In this document: piece by piece, positions 34,023 through 42,146 of the stretch
Layout of the letters: every line of letters starts with the position of its first letter
How positions within the stretch are numbered: the stretch's first letter is position 1
The notes under the pieces: generated by a model
Database searches by the model: none
Told to the model about the DNA's origin: nothing
Seen by the model: only the letters and a program-made list of their open reading frames with translations
Position numbers and translations under genes: made by a program
Assembly (NCBI GenBank): GCA_017618195.1
Contig: JAFZUW010000027.1
Span: 1-64,000 of the forward strand
DNA length: 64,000 nt
Reading direction: 5' to 3'
Source: Lachnospiraceae bacterium
GTDB lineage: Bacteria > Bacillota > Clostridia > Lachnospirales > Lachnospiraceae

Positions 34023-35090
34023 TCAGTAGATTATCAGATGGTCGCTCCACACTTCCCATGAATATGGGTCAACCACGCTGCTCCGGTTAGAAATAAACAC
34101 CGGATCATAAGGCAGACCGAGTTCTTTTCGTTCCTCGTTCGTGAGGTACTGCTCGGTCACGGAAAATTCCTCATAAAACTTCTCCATTACCGTCAGTTCG
34201 CTTCCGTTAATGCGTCTCACCCGTTTGGTAAGATGGTGCGAGCCGTCATAAGTGTTGTCATATTCGTCATAAAGCGTGTTGTCCGCGGTATAGTATTCCT
34301 CGTGCACAAGATCGCCCGCCGTATCGTACCGGTACACGATGCGCGACGTACGATCATAGCCGCAGTCCGAACTCTCCGCGGAAGTCATCTTCCTGCCTTC
34401 AATATAGGTAAACACGCACCGGCGCTTCTCTTCGCTTCCGTCGGAATCCATGTCGATCCGAAGAACGGCATTCCCGAACTCATCATATGCAAATGTGCTG
34501 ACACGCCCTTCGTCCGGATAACAGATCCGGGCGACCCTTCCTTCTTCATCAAACAGGTACATATCCGATTCCATCCCGGGCTCAACCACGGTCGCATAAG
34601 AATAGAAATCGGCCTTTACGGAGACGCCGCCGTTACTGTCGGTCTCAAGTACCTGAAACACAGGTGTCCTCTCCGAACGTTTCACAAAATCTCCGTTTGC
34701 TTCATAAACCTCCGTTACGATACTCTGAATGTTTCCGGTCTCATCATAAACATAGATTTCAATATTGTTGCGGGTGTAGACTCCCTTTGAATTGCCCGGG
34801 TTCAGTATGCCGCGCGACTCCGTCCGGATAACGCGTCCGTCCTCATCATACTGATAGCTGACGCTTCCCGACGTGGAGCGGGCGCTCACCATGCGGATTA
34901 CCGTGTAGCGCTTTTCCTTTTCCTCTTCCGCGCCCGTTACGGCTTCTTCGGGTGCTTCCGCCTTCCGGCCGTTCTCCGTCTTTGCCTTGGACTTCCCGTT
35001 TTTGAGTACGTTTATGATTAATACGGCTTCCGCGGCAACCGCAATCACACAAACCGCGAGTACCAGAATCCGAAAAGTTTTACTCTTCAT
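34023..35090 (-). CDS. Membrane-anchored YD-repeat protein, paralog 3
   Basis: A 355-aa protein with a signal-anchor N-terminus (MKSKTFRILVLAVCVIAVAA) closely matching paralog 2. A charged linker follows (about 32-62, EEAVTGAEEEKEKR). Five or more YD-type units come next (YQYDEDGRV, YVYDETGNI, FDEEGRV, FAYDEFGNA, YRYDTAGDL). The shared C-terminal motif is complete: EQYLTNEERKELGLPYDP, then VDPYSWEVWSD and LIIY. It ends with its own terminator. Paralog 4 lies 131 bp upstream on the same strand. Confidence 0.78.
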   Translation of the reverse strand: MKSKTFRILVLAVCVIAVAAEAVLIINVLKNGKSKAKTENGRKAEAPEEAVTGAEEEKEKRYTVIRMVSARSTSGSVSYQYDEDGRVIRTESRGILNPGNSKGVYTRNNIEIYVYDETGNIQSIVTEVYEANGDFVKRSERTPVFQVLETDSNGGVSVKADFYSYATVVEPGMESDMYLFDEEGRVARICYPDEGRVSTFAYDEFGNAVLRIDMDSDGSEEKRRCVFTYIEGRKMTSAESSDCGYDRTSRIVYRYDTAGDLVHEEYYTADNTLYDEYDNTYDGSHHLTKRVRRINGSELTVMEKFYEEFSVTEQYLTNEERKELGLPYDPVFISNRSSVVDPYSWEVWSDHLIIY

Positions 35091-35221
35091 AGCATCCCCC
35101 TCAGAAACACTTTTACGGATATAATGCGCGGGATGCTGCGGGAAGTCACATTTTCCGAAATACGGAACACACGATCACATCGTCCGAATACGTCGGACCG
35201 GTGCCGAAGGAAGTATTTTTC

Positions 35222-36424
35222 TTATTTTCCGGGATAGAGGTCGCTGAACACCTGCCAGAGATAAGGATCGATCGTATGCATCGGCTCCATCACCCATTCC
35301 GGATCATAAGGAAGACCGAGGTCCATCCGCTCCTTATTCGTAAGATAATCCTCTCTGACATTCACGATTTCGTATTGATAAGTAAGGACAATGTCCTCAT
35401 TACTGTCTTCGACACTCTCTCGGATCTCCAGGATATCTCCGTCCTCATCATAAAAGAACCGTTTATCCATCGCGACATTTCCGCCCTTACGATAGAATGT
35501 GCCTGTAAGAAGACGTCCGTCCGTGTCGTATTGATACGTGACATAATAGATATCCTGTTCGTCCGCGCTTGGATTTCTGGCACCGATCAGCTGCCCTGCG
35601 TCATTATACATAAACTCACAGCGGCGTATCTCGTGTCCGCTCGGATCGAAATCCGTCCGCTTCACGGGATTGCCCGCCTGATCATACTCCACACGGCTGA
35701 ATCGGTCATCGGCCTTCAGAAAATACATCGCCGTTACCCTTCCCCTGCTGTCGCGGTCCAGGTTCCATTCGCCGCCGCTCAGACAGAAATCAAGCGAATC
35801 CGGACGGTCGGCATGCCGCTCCCATGCTATACGGAGTATTCCGTCAAAATAGGTTTCCAGGGAACCGGTAAGACCGCCGTCTCCGACAAGCATGAATCCG
35901 CCAGCCCCATACCCGGCGCCTTCATCATAGGAGTGGTGCTCTCTGAATAACTTTATTCCTTCCAGATATTCATAGGTGTATTTACGAATAATACTTTCCT
36001 CCCATGGAGAACGGAACTCCAAATACGCTTTGCTGACCTTTTCGGTAAGCCGCCCGTCCTCCGGGTCATAACTGCAGACAACGCTCCCGTAAGGCGATTC
36101 CGCCCGGACCACGCGTTTCACAGGATAGGTGTTGAGTGCTTCCGGTGTCGGTGCCTCGGTCGGTGTGGGCGTCACGGTCGGTGTGGGCGTCACGGTCGGT
36201 GTCGGGGTCGGCGTAACTGTCGGGGCCGCAGTCGGTGTCGGGGTCGGCGTAACTGTCGAGTCAGGAGCCGTTGTAGGCGTCAGGCCGGCTTCTGCGGTCG
36301 GATTTTCCGTATCGGTTTCCGTCTTCGTCTTCTTTCCGCCAAGCACTCCGGATCCGATCAGGATTCCGAGTCCCAAAGCAGCGCAGATACATACGATGAG
36401 TACAATCAAGTGTGTTTTCTTCAT
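35222..36424 (-). CDS. Membrane-anchored YD-repeat protein with Thr-Pro linker, paralog 4
   Basis: A 400-aa protein with a signal anchor (MKKTHLIVLIVCICAALGLG), a long Thr-Pro linker (about 45-98) and six YD-like units (VEYDQAGNPV, FMYNDAGQL, YQYDTDGRL, FFYDEDGDI and others). The family C-terminal motif is present: EDYLTNKERMDLGLPYDPEW, then IDPYLWQVFSD. The linker suggests the repeat domain is held away from the membrane, perhaps across the peptidoglycan. The start is ATG at 36424 rather than a 12-codon upstream extension. The linker DNA is a recent tandem repeat. Confidence 0.78.
   Translation of the reverse strand: MKKTHLIVLIVCICAALGLGILIGSGVLGGKKTKTETDTENPTAEAGLTPTTAPDSTVTPTPTPTAAPTVTPTPTPTVTPTPTVTPTPTEAPTPEALNTYPVKRVVRAESPYGSVVCSYDPEDGRLTEKVSKAYLEFRSPWEESIIRKYTYEYLEGIKLFREHHSYDEGAGYGAGGFMLVGDGGLTGSLETYFDGILRIAWERHADRPDSLDFCLSGGEWNLDRDSRGRVTAMYFLKADDRFSRVEYDQAGNPVKRTDFDPSGHEIRRCEFMYNDAGQLIGARNPSADEQDIYYVTYQYDTDGRLLTGTFYRKGGNVAMDKRFFYDEDGDILEIRESVEDSNEDIVLTYQYEIVNVREDYLTNKERMDLGLPYDPEWVMEPMHTIDPYLWQVFSDLYPGK
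36158..36258. repeat. Tandem repeats encoding a Thr-Pro linker
   Basis: Two perfect 18-bp copies (36158-36175, 36176-36193) and two perfect 28-bp copies (36195-36222, 36231-36258). They encode Thr-Pro-Val units of the linker in YD paralog 4. The identity of the copies points to recent slippage-type expansion. Confidence 0.85.
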
Positions 36425-36459
36425 GAAACATTTCCCCTCAAATTTTATATCATACTTCA

Positions 36460-36487
36460 AGCCGGCGCAGTTTTCCTGCAGCCGGCT
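36460..36487 (-). terminator. Hairpin after the cysteine desulfurase gene
   Basis: AGCCGG plus GCAG arms pair with CTGC plus CCGGCT around a small internal mismatch and a 5-nt loop. It lies 6 nt past the desulfurase stop. There is no strong T run, so termination is only probable. Confidence 0.6.
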
Positions 36488-36492
36488 CTTTT

Positions 36493-37698
36493 TCAGAACT
36501 TAGCTTTCCGTAACTTCGTAACAGTCTCCCGAAGCACGTCGGCCGCATAATCGGCCTCTTCTTTCGTATTGTCCGCGGAAAATGTGAAACGCACGGTTCC
36601 GGTCCGGTACGGCTCCTCACGTCCGATCGCCCGGAGTACTTCCGACGGCTTGTTCTCTGCGGACGAGCATGCCGAGCCGCCCGATGCGGCAATCCCGGCA
36701 AGGTCCAGAAAGACAAGCACCGTTGCGGCTTCGACGCCTCCGATACTGACACTTAGCGTTCCCGGAAGCCGAGGTGCCCCCTCGCCGTTTATGATAACAT
36801 CCGGAATTTCGGCACGGATGCGTGATTCCATATGATCGCGGAGGGACTGAATGTATGCGGCTGTAGGACTGCAGGTCTGCGGGATTTCCTTTCCCGCAGA
36901 CATTCCGCCGTCTGCATTAACCGAACCGCTGTCCGAACCGCATGCCGTAAGCTCAAGCGCTCTCGCCATTGCGGCGATGGCGGGCACATTTTCCGTACCG
37001 GCACGAAGCCTCTTCTCCTGCGGTCCGCCGTGGAGGAGCGGCTCGAGCTTCGTTCCGCTTCTCACATATAAAAAGCCGATTCCTTTCGGGGCGCCGAACT
37101 TATGCCCGCTTGCGGAAAGCATTGTCACGGGGAGTGTTTTCAGATCGATCGGCAGCTGGCCGGCCGCCTGTACCGCATCCGTATGAAAAGCGATACCGTG
37201 CGCCGCAGCCGCCTTCGCGATCTCTTCGACCGGCTCAATTACGCCGATCTCGTTATTGGCATATTGAATGCTGATGAGCGCCGAGTCCGGACGGATGGCT
37301 CGTTCCGCGGCTTCCGCGGAAATGATGCCGTTTTGATCCGGTTTCAGCACCGTCAGCTCATATCCGAGTTTCTTCATGAACTCACAGCTTCGAAGCACGG
37401 CAGGATGCTCGATTGCGGAAGTGATGATATGCTTCCCCTTCGACGGGTTCGCAAGCAGGTATCCCTTCACCGCAAGATTGTCCGCCTCGGTTCCGCCCGA
37501 AGTGAACAGGATCTCGTTGGTCTCGCATCCGAGAATCCCCGCAATCCGCTCTCTCGCGCTCTGCATCGCCTTCTTCGCGGCAAGCCCCGGTCCGTGCAGG
37601 CTCGACGGATTGCCGAACTGCTCCTTAAGAAACGGGAGCATTGCCTCATAAGCTTCATTTTTGACACGCGCCGTTGCCGCGTTGTCCAGATAAATCAT
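36493..37698 (-). CDS. Cysteine desulfurase (NifS/IscS-like)
   Basis: A 401-aa pyridoxal-phosphate enzyme removing sulfur from cysteine for Fe-S clusters, tRNA thiolation or other uses. It shows YLDNAATA at the N-terminus, GGTEADN, the HTDAVQAAGQ segment and the PLP-lysine motif SASGHKFGAPKG. The catalytic Cys is in SGGSACSS (about 345), in the longer-loop style of NifS/IscS enzymes. A 25-30 residue stretch at about 250-278, rich in Gly/Ser (GSDSGSVNADGG), appears inserted relative to relatives. No IscU or thiI is adjacent. It could supply sulfur to the SufC/D system 31 kb away. Confidence 0.92.
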   Translation of the reverse strand: MIYLDNAATARVKNEAYEAMLPFLKEQFGNPSSLHGPGLAAKKAMQSARERIAGILGCETNEILFTSGGTEADNLAVKGYLLANPSKGKHIITSAIEHPAVLRSCEFMKKLGYELTVLKPDQNGIISAEAAERAIRPDSALISIQYANNEIGVIEPVEEIAKAAAAHGIAFHTDAVQAAGQLPIDLKTLPVTMLSASGHKFGAPKGIGFLYVRSGTKLEPLLHGGPQEKRLRAGTENVPAIAAMARALELTACGSDSGSVNADGGMSAGKEIPQTCSPTAAYIQSLRDHMESRIRAEIPDVIINGEGAPRLPGTLSVSIGGVEAATVLVFLDLAGIAASGGSACSSAENKPSEVLRAIGREEPYRTGTVRFTFSADNTKEEADYAADVLRETVTKLRKAKF

Positions 37699-37733
37699 TC
37701 GATTACCCCCGGATATGTCTTATTGGGCTCCGA

Positions 37734-39272
37734 TCAAGGCTCCTCCACCACACCGACGAAAAGCGGAATGTTGTCGTAAGTCTGGATGGAGAACAGAAAC
37801 GGTCTGTCTAACGTAAAATCAATCTCTTCTGTCGAAAGCCCCATGCCGGCAACCTGCAATTCCGTGAATGCCGCTGCCTTAACGCCTTCCTCATCCACCA
37901 TCACACGAATCGCATGTCTTGCATCCGATACGAAGAATCCTCTGGCGGTCTTAAAAAGAGGTGAGAAATCGGCCTTCTTATCATCAAAGACATCCGTCAC
38001 GCCCATTTTCTGAAGAGACTCTTTCAGTTTGAACGAGCATGCAATGTCATACTTCGGAACGGTAAGGTGTACAATAGCGGAATGTCCCTTGCCTTCCATA
38101 CCTTTCTCCATCAGACGGTGTACCTCGGTATCCGCCAGCAGCTCGTCCGTGGTCACGCCTTCATTCGGAAGGATAAACCACATAAAGGACGACGATTCAT
38201 TCTTGAAGTATTTCGGAACGGCGATGAACTTCTCTCCGCGATAATACAAGCCGCCGTGTGCGGACTGATGCATATAGGAAACTTCACGGTCTCCCGAAGC
38301 CGCATGGAATATTCCGGTATCGGTAAGTCCCTTTGCAAATTCCGTGTCCCATTTGGCCTGATACAGAATCGTGGTAATCAGTCCGAGCACCGTATTGTCG
38401 TCAAAGCTGATATCGCTGACTTCCTTTTCAAGCAATCCGCCGGTCCGGCCGTTGATCCAGCTCTGAACCGCCTTATTGTACGCGCTGCTGCCCATCTTTC
38501 CGCGGAAGGAAGATGCGTGATAATATAACGCCAGGTTTTCAAGCGCCTTCTTGTCGTAGGAATCCGAGTCGTCACGGAGCCATAAGGACGAGCCGAGAAC
38601 ACATTTGCCGGTTGCATCGTCCTTATAAAGCACGTTCCAAAGCAGGTCGGCACGCGTCCTGAGATCCGCCGCGCTGTCTGCTCCGGTAAGTGAAAGTATC
38701 TGCTGTCTCGTGCTGCCGTCGGTAACATCCGCAAGCATCGCAAGCGTCAGATAGATATTGATCGGGGAAAATGCACGGTTCTTTCCGCTCTGTCCGGCAA
38801 GAATGTTCATCATGCCGGAAGCGGTAAACTTTGCCACGGGACCGATTGCCTTATCCATCCCGTAATCGATCAGCTTATTCCGATGAGCACCCGCCTCGTC
38901 CATCCATGCATTCACCGCAGCGGCATATTTTTCCCAATCGTCGCCTTCCAAATCATAATCGGCAGGGTCGGGCCATGCGGACAGTTTCGGATAAACCGCT
39001 GACGCAATCGTGTAGTCCTTCAGTTTCGGGTCTGCGTACGGATCGAGATTAATGCCGGATTTTTTGAGAATTCCCGATTTCATTAAGAAAATACCTCCCG
39101 TGATCACAGCAACAACTGCCGCCGCTGCGGCCATGGGTGCGATCCAGCGCGTGAATCCTTTCTTCTTTCCGGTCTTTTCGGTACCGGCGAGACTGTTCTT
39201 AACGCCTTCACTCCGTTCCAGAAGGTCTTCCTCAACCGTCCCGATGCCGTCCATTAAATCTTTTTCTTTCAT
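37734..39272 (-). CDS. Membrane-anchored serpin, putative anti-sigma partner
   Basis: A 512-aa protein directly downstream of an ECF sigma gene. Residues 1-40 (MKEKDLMDGIGTVEEDLLER, then basic) resemble the short cytoplasmic segment found in clostridial anti-sigma-type proteins. A membrane helix spans about 43-64. An outside serpin domain (about 145-512) follows, with typical strands (AFSPINIYLTLAML, VPKYDIACSFKL, DRPFLFSI). The reactive loop has an inhibitory-type hinge: EEG, then AAA, then T (about 461-470). By position, Met477 would be P1. The start is ATG at 39272 after AAAGGAGAC. Anti-sigma function is inferred from gene order and topology. Confidence 0.8.
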   Translation of the reverse strand: MKEKDLMDGIGTVEEDLLERSEGVKNSLAGTEKTGKKKGFTRWIAPMAAAAAVVAVITGGIFLMKSGILKKSGINLDPYADPKLKDYTIASAVYPKLSAWPDPADYDLEGDDWEKYAAAVNAWMDEAGAHRNKLIDYGMDKAIGPVAKFTASGMMNILAGQSGKNRAFSPINIYLTLAMLADVTDGSTRQQILSLTGADSAADLRTRADLLWNVLYKDDATGKCVLGSSLWLRDDSDSYDKKALENLALYYHASSFRGKMGSSAYNKAVQSWINGRTGGLLEKEVSDISFDDNTVLGLITTILYQAKWDTEFAKGLTDTGIFHAASGDREVSYMHQSAHGGLYYRGEKFIAVPKYFKNESSSFMWFILPNEGVTTDELLADTEVHRLMEKGMEGKGHSAIVHLTVPKYDIACSFKLKESLQKMGVTDVFDDKKADFSPLFKTARGFFVSDARHAIRVMVDEEGVKAAAFTELQVAGMGLSTEEIDFTLDRPFLFSIQTYDNIPLFVGVVEEP

Positions 39273-39283
39273 ATTGTCTCCTT

Positions 39284-39841
39284 TCACAGAAAATGTCTGC
39301 TTAAAAGATGATCGTGCAGCTTCTTTCTGGTGCGGTTCAATATGACGCTCACATTATTCTGCGAGATGCCGTACCGAAGCGCAATCGACTTCACGTCTTC
39401 CAAAAAGAAATACCGTCTGAGAAATACGTCTCCCTCCCGTTCGGGAAGCGCTCGGACAAATGCGCGGATTTCTTTCGACAATTCCTCCGCAAGCACTGTT
39501 TTTTCGGGGTCGGATCCGCCGGCGATACACTCGCTCAGTTCTTCGAGCGCCATCGTCATTTCCCCGCTTCCGCGCTTCTTTGCATGCTCCTCATTGTAAC
39601 GGTTGATTGCACGATTTCGCGTGAGTTTGGCAAGAAACATGCGAAATACCGTAGGTTTCTGCGGCGGGATGCTGTTCCAGGCACTGTTCAGTGCGTCGTT
39701 GACGCATTCTTCGGCGTCCTCCCGGTTTCCCAAAATCCGGTAAGCGATTGCCTGCAGATACCGGCTGTACTTCCGGTCCGTTTCGGCAATTCCCTGTTGA
39801 TTACGCTGAAAGAACAAATCGATGATCTGATTATCTTCCAT
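39284..39841 (-). CDS. ECF-type RNA polymerase sigma factor
   Basis: A 185-aa sigma-70 family protein. Region 2 is seen at YSRYLQAIAYRILGNREDAEECVNDA split over about 23-48, and MFLAKLTRNRAINRYNEE follows. Region 4 is at about 130-180 (LPEREGDVFLRRYF, GISQNNVSVILNRTRKKL). It would direct RNA polymerase to a small regulon, probably responding to an outside signal through the membrane serpin encoded 11 bp downstream. No third gene follows in the same direction with an obvious regulon link except the cysteine desulfurase 35 bp after the serpin. Confidence 0.92.
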   Translation of the reverse strand: MEDNQIIDLFFQRNQQGIAETDRKYSRYLQAIAYRILGNREDAEECVNDALNSAWNSIPPQKPTVFRMFLAKLTRNRAINRYNEEHAKKRGSGEMTMALEELSECIAGGSDPEKTVLAEELSKEIRAFVRALPEREGDVFLRRYFFLEDVKSIALRYGISQNNVSVILNRTRKKLHDHLLSRHFL

Positions 39842-39992
39842 AGAACAATCCCCCTTGTCGCATTTTCCTGTCTCTCACCCTACAAGACAGCAAATGAAGA
39901 CAAATGTTACAAACAAATTTCTGCTCGGGACAATATTTTTATATGCAGGTTCCGAAAATGCGGCAAATCCGCTGCTTTCGGGCCGTTTTTGT

Positions 39993-40892
39993 TTATCTTT
40001 CTTCCGTGATTTCCTTTATCGTGTCCGCGATCCAACCGGTCATTCCGCGCGGCAGGCGCTCGTCCATCGGCGTGCCGTCGTCAAGCATCAGGTTCGCGTG
40101 AACACCGTTCATCAGGCAGTGCTGCCCCATCTCTACGCCGAAATTGATCGAAGCGATACCGCCGTCTCCGTTCCGCACCCAGTCGGGGTTAAACAGGAAG
40201 TTTCCTTTCATTGACGCAAGCTTCGGAAGGCGCGGTGCGGCATCTTTTTCGAAGTTGCCGAACTCGTCGCGCTTGCCTTCGGCATAGAATATCCGAACAC
40301 CGTGCTTCGCCATCCGGTCGAGATCCTCGTCGGTCGAAATGCTCATCGTACCGACCGGAATCAGCACGTCGCACGCTTCGGGATGGGCATCGGCAAATCG
40401 GAACGTAAGTCTCGCTCCGGCGGAATTACCGAACAGGAAACGGACGCCTTTACCGTCGGTCTCCTTCGCAATCACGTGCTCCATCAGCTCATAAAGCGGC
40501 TCGATGTATTCATTTGCCCAGGTGCCCTGCGTCTTTCCTTCCTCGTCGCGGTATTCGTTCGCAAGCGGAATCAGGATGTAAGCGCCGCCCATCGTCTTCT
40601 GGTAGGCATCGGACGCGTAAAGCTCCGCGCCCGTATAGTTGATGCAGATGTCGCCCTCAAGCGCGTTGCTCTTTCCGTGCAGGAATATGAGTACCGGATA
40701 CGTTCCGCCCTTCGGATAACCGTAGCCGGTCGGATCAAACCAGTAATACTTCATATTTGTCCCGTCGGACGCGGTGAATCCGCTCTTCGTAAACCGCGGG
40801 AACAGTTCCCCCAGTTTGTAGGTCGGCCCGTACGAAATAAAGCTTCCTTCGGGCATCTGATCCGCCCAAGGCGGTGTCGGTCTTTCTGCCAT
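39993..40892 (-). CDS. Alpha/beta-hydrolase, esterase-like
   Basis: A 299-aa cytoplasmic hydrolase with no signal peptide. The oxyanion-side motif VLIFLHGKSN is near residue 72, and the nucleophile elbow GNSAGA is near 155. A plausible acid in the AEGKRDEFG segment and a C-terminal His (GVHANLM) complete the triad. It resembles carbohydrate-esterase or PHB-depolymerase-type proteins; the substrate is unknown. ATG at 40892 follows GGAGGTAATT, and the stop of the upstream kinase gene lies inside that ribosome site, so the two are coupled. Confidence 0.78.
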   Translation of the reverse strand: MAERPTPPWADQMPEGSFISYGPTYKLGELFPRFTKSGFTASDGTNMKYYWFDPTGYGYPKGGTYPVLIFLHGKSNALEGDICINYTGAELYASDAYQKTMGGAYILIPLANEYRDEEGKTQGTWANEYIEPLYELMEHVIAKETDGKGVRFLFGNSAGARLTFRFADAHPEACDVLIPVGTMSISTDEDLDRMAKHGVRIFYAEGKRDEFGNFEKDAAPRLPKLASMKGNFLFNPDWVRNGDGGIASINFGVEMGQHCLMNGVHANLMLDDGTPMDERLPRGMTGWIADTIKEITEER

Positions 40893-40894
40893 AA

Positions 40895-41989
40895 TTACCT
40901 CCATGTCACCCCGAGAAGCTCCCGCACTCTTGTGAGCCGGTATCCCGGGTATTTTTCTTTGAATGTTTTATCTTTGGAAATCACGTCCGTGTAATAGCGG
41001 AGCGCAAGCTCGAAATTGATCTTGTCAAACGCCCGCGGCAAATCGGACACAACTGATTTGGGTTCACCCGTTTCAATCATTCCCGTCACGGACTTTACCG
41101 TTTCGGACAGTCCGTTTTCGGCGGATTCCGCCATCCCGTTTCGATATCCTTCAACAATAACTTCGGCTGCTTCCCGGTCGAAAGTTCCCCTGTTCACGCA
41201 GCATGACCGGATGCAGTCCGCAAGTTCTTCGGATGCGGAACCGGCCATAACCGTGTCCCAGTCAAGCATTCCGATCACTGCCCCGTTCCGAAACAGAATG
41301 TTGGAAAGCTTCGCATCTCCGTGAATGATACGGACATTATTTGCCGCAGCTCCCGGTTGAATATCTTCGCGACCGGCGGTTTTCGGCGGATTATCATCGT
41401 TTTCTGCGGCTTTTCTTTCAGCCATATGCCCGCACGGCAGGAACCGAGCGATTCCCTGTTGAATCTGCTCCTCTATCTCCGGAACCCTGTTCTTTTCGCA
41501 CAGGTTATTGCCCGAAAGAGTCGTCCGGTACCGCTCGTAATAAACTCCGAGATCATGTAACATCGGGTATACCGGCTTCGGCTCTGCGGGGAGCTCTTGC
41601 AGGAACCCGTGAAGAATCGCCAGTCCTTTTCCGCAGGCGAAAAGCTGCTCTTTCGTAAGAGGCGCCTTCAGTGTTTCCGCTTCGATATACGGATACATGC
41701 GCCACCGTCTTCCAAAGGAATCGGTATGGAAATACGTACCGTCTTTACAGCGCATCCATTTCGGATAAGCCCACCCGGCCGACTCGCAAATCTTTGAATA
41801 CAGTTCGAAGTTAAAGCGGAGTTTCTCCGGATCCATCTTCGGCTGCAGCCGTTGCAGCACATAGCGGCCTGCCGCGGTCCGAACGAAATAGGTATCGTTG
41901 ATGTGTCCCTCCGAAACCGCTTCGGTTTCCGTCACGGCTTCGTCCGTAAACTGCCGGCAGATTGTAGTTAAAGAATCCTCATAACTCAT
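40895..41989 (-). CDS. APH-family small-molecule kinase (NahK-like)
   Basis: A 364-aa aminoglycoside-phosphotransferase-fold kinase. Conserved motifs are VSEGHINDTYFV (nucleotide-binding start), YVLQRLQP, the catalytic loop IIHGDAKLSNILF and the metal-binding IGMLDWDTVMAG. The pattern is closer to N-acetylhexosamine 1-kinase or homoserine-kinase-like enzymes than to resistance enzymes. An insertion of about 30 polar residues (about 195-225, RKAAENDDNPPKT) precedes the catalytic loop. It is followed by an esterase in the same operon, which suggests sugar or amino-sugar use; that is inference. Confidence 0.82.
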   Translation of the reverse strand: MSYEDSLTTICRQFTDEAVTETEAVSEGHINDTYFVRTAAGRYVLQRLQPKMDPEKLRFNFELYSKICESAGWAYPKWMRCKDGTYFHTDSFGRRWRMYPYIEAETLKAPLTKEQLFACGKGLAILHGFLQELPAEPKPVYPMLHDLGVYYERYRTTLSGNNLCEKNRVPEIEEQIQQGIARFLPCGHMAERKAAENDDNPPKTAGREDIQPGAAANNVRIIHGDAKLSNILFRNGAVIGMLDWDTVMAGSASEELADCIRSCCVNRGTFDREAAEVIVEGYRNGMAESAENGLSETVKSVTGMIETGEPKSVVSDLPRAFDKINFELALRYYTDVISKDKTFKEKYPGYRLTRVRELLGVTWR

Positions 41990-42095
41990 CCGTGTTTCCC
42001 CGATATTCTTCGTAACTTCTTAAAAAAGCCCTTGAATCGAACGAAATGCATATTCAATTTATTATACCATACTTAAGCTGTCCTGTCACGAAAAA

Positions 42096-42123
42096 ACAGC
42101 CGTCCGAAAAACCGGACGGCTGT
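42096..42123 (-). terminator. Terminator of the decarboxylase operon
   Basis: Eleven-bp perfect stem ACAGCCGTCCG with its complement and a 6-nt loop, followed on the minus strand by TTTTTTCGTG. It ends the five-gene biotin operon. Confidence 0.9.
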
Positions 42124-42146
42124 CTGTAAATTCTGTAACTTTGAAA

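Noticed and set aside
24757-36424. Rhs or polymorphic-toxin and immunity system
   Set aside because: The YD proteins are short, membrane anchored and conserved at the C-terminus, with no toxin tip, no secretion-system genes and no immunity-like neighbours.
40895-41989. Aminoglycoside resistance gene
   Set aside because: The APH fold is shared by many metabolic kinases; the motifs look more like hexosamine-type kinases and no mobile element is nearby.
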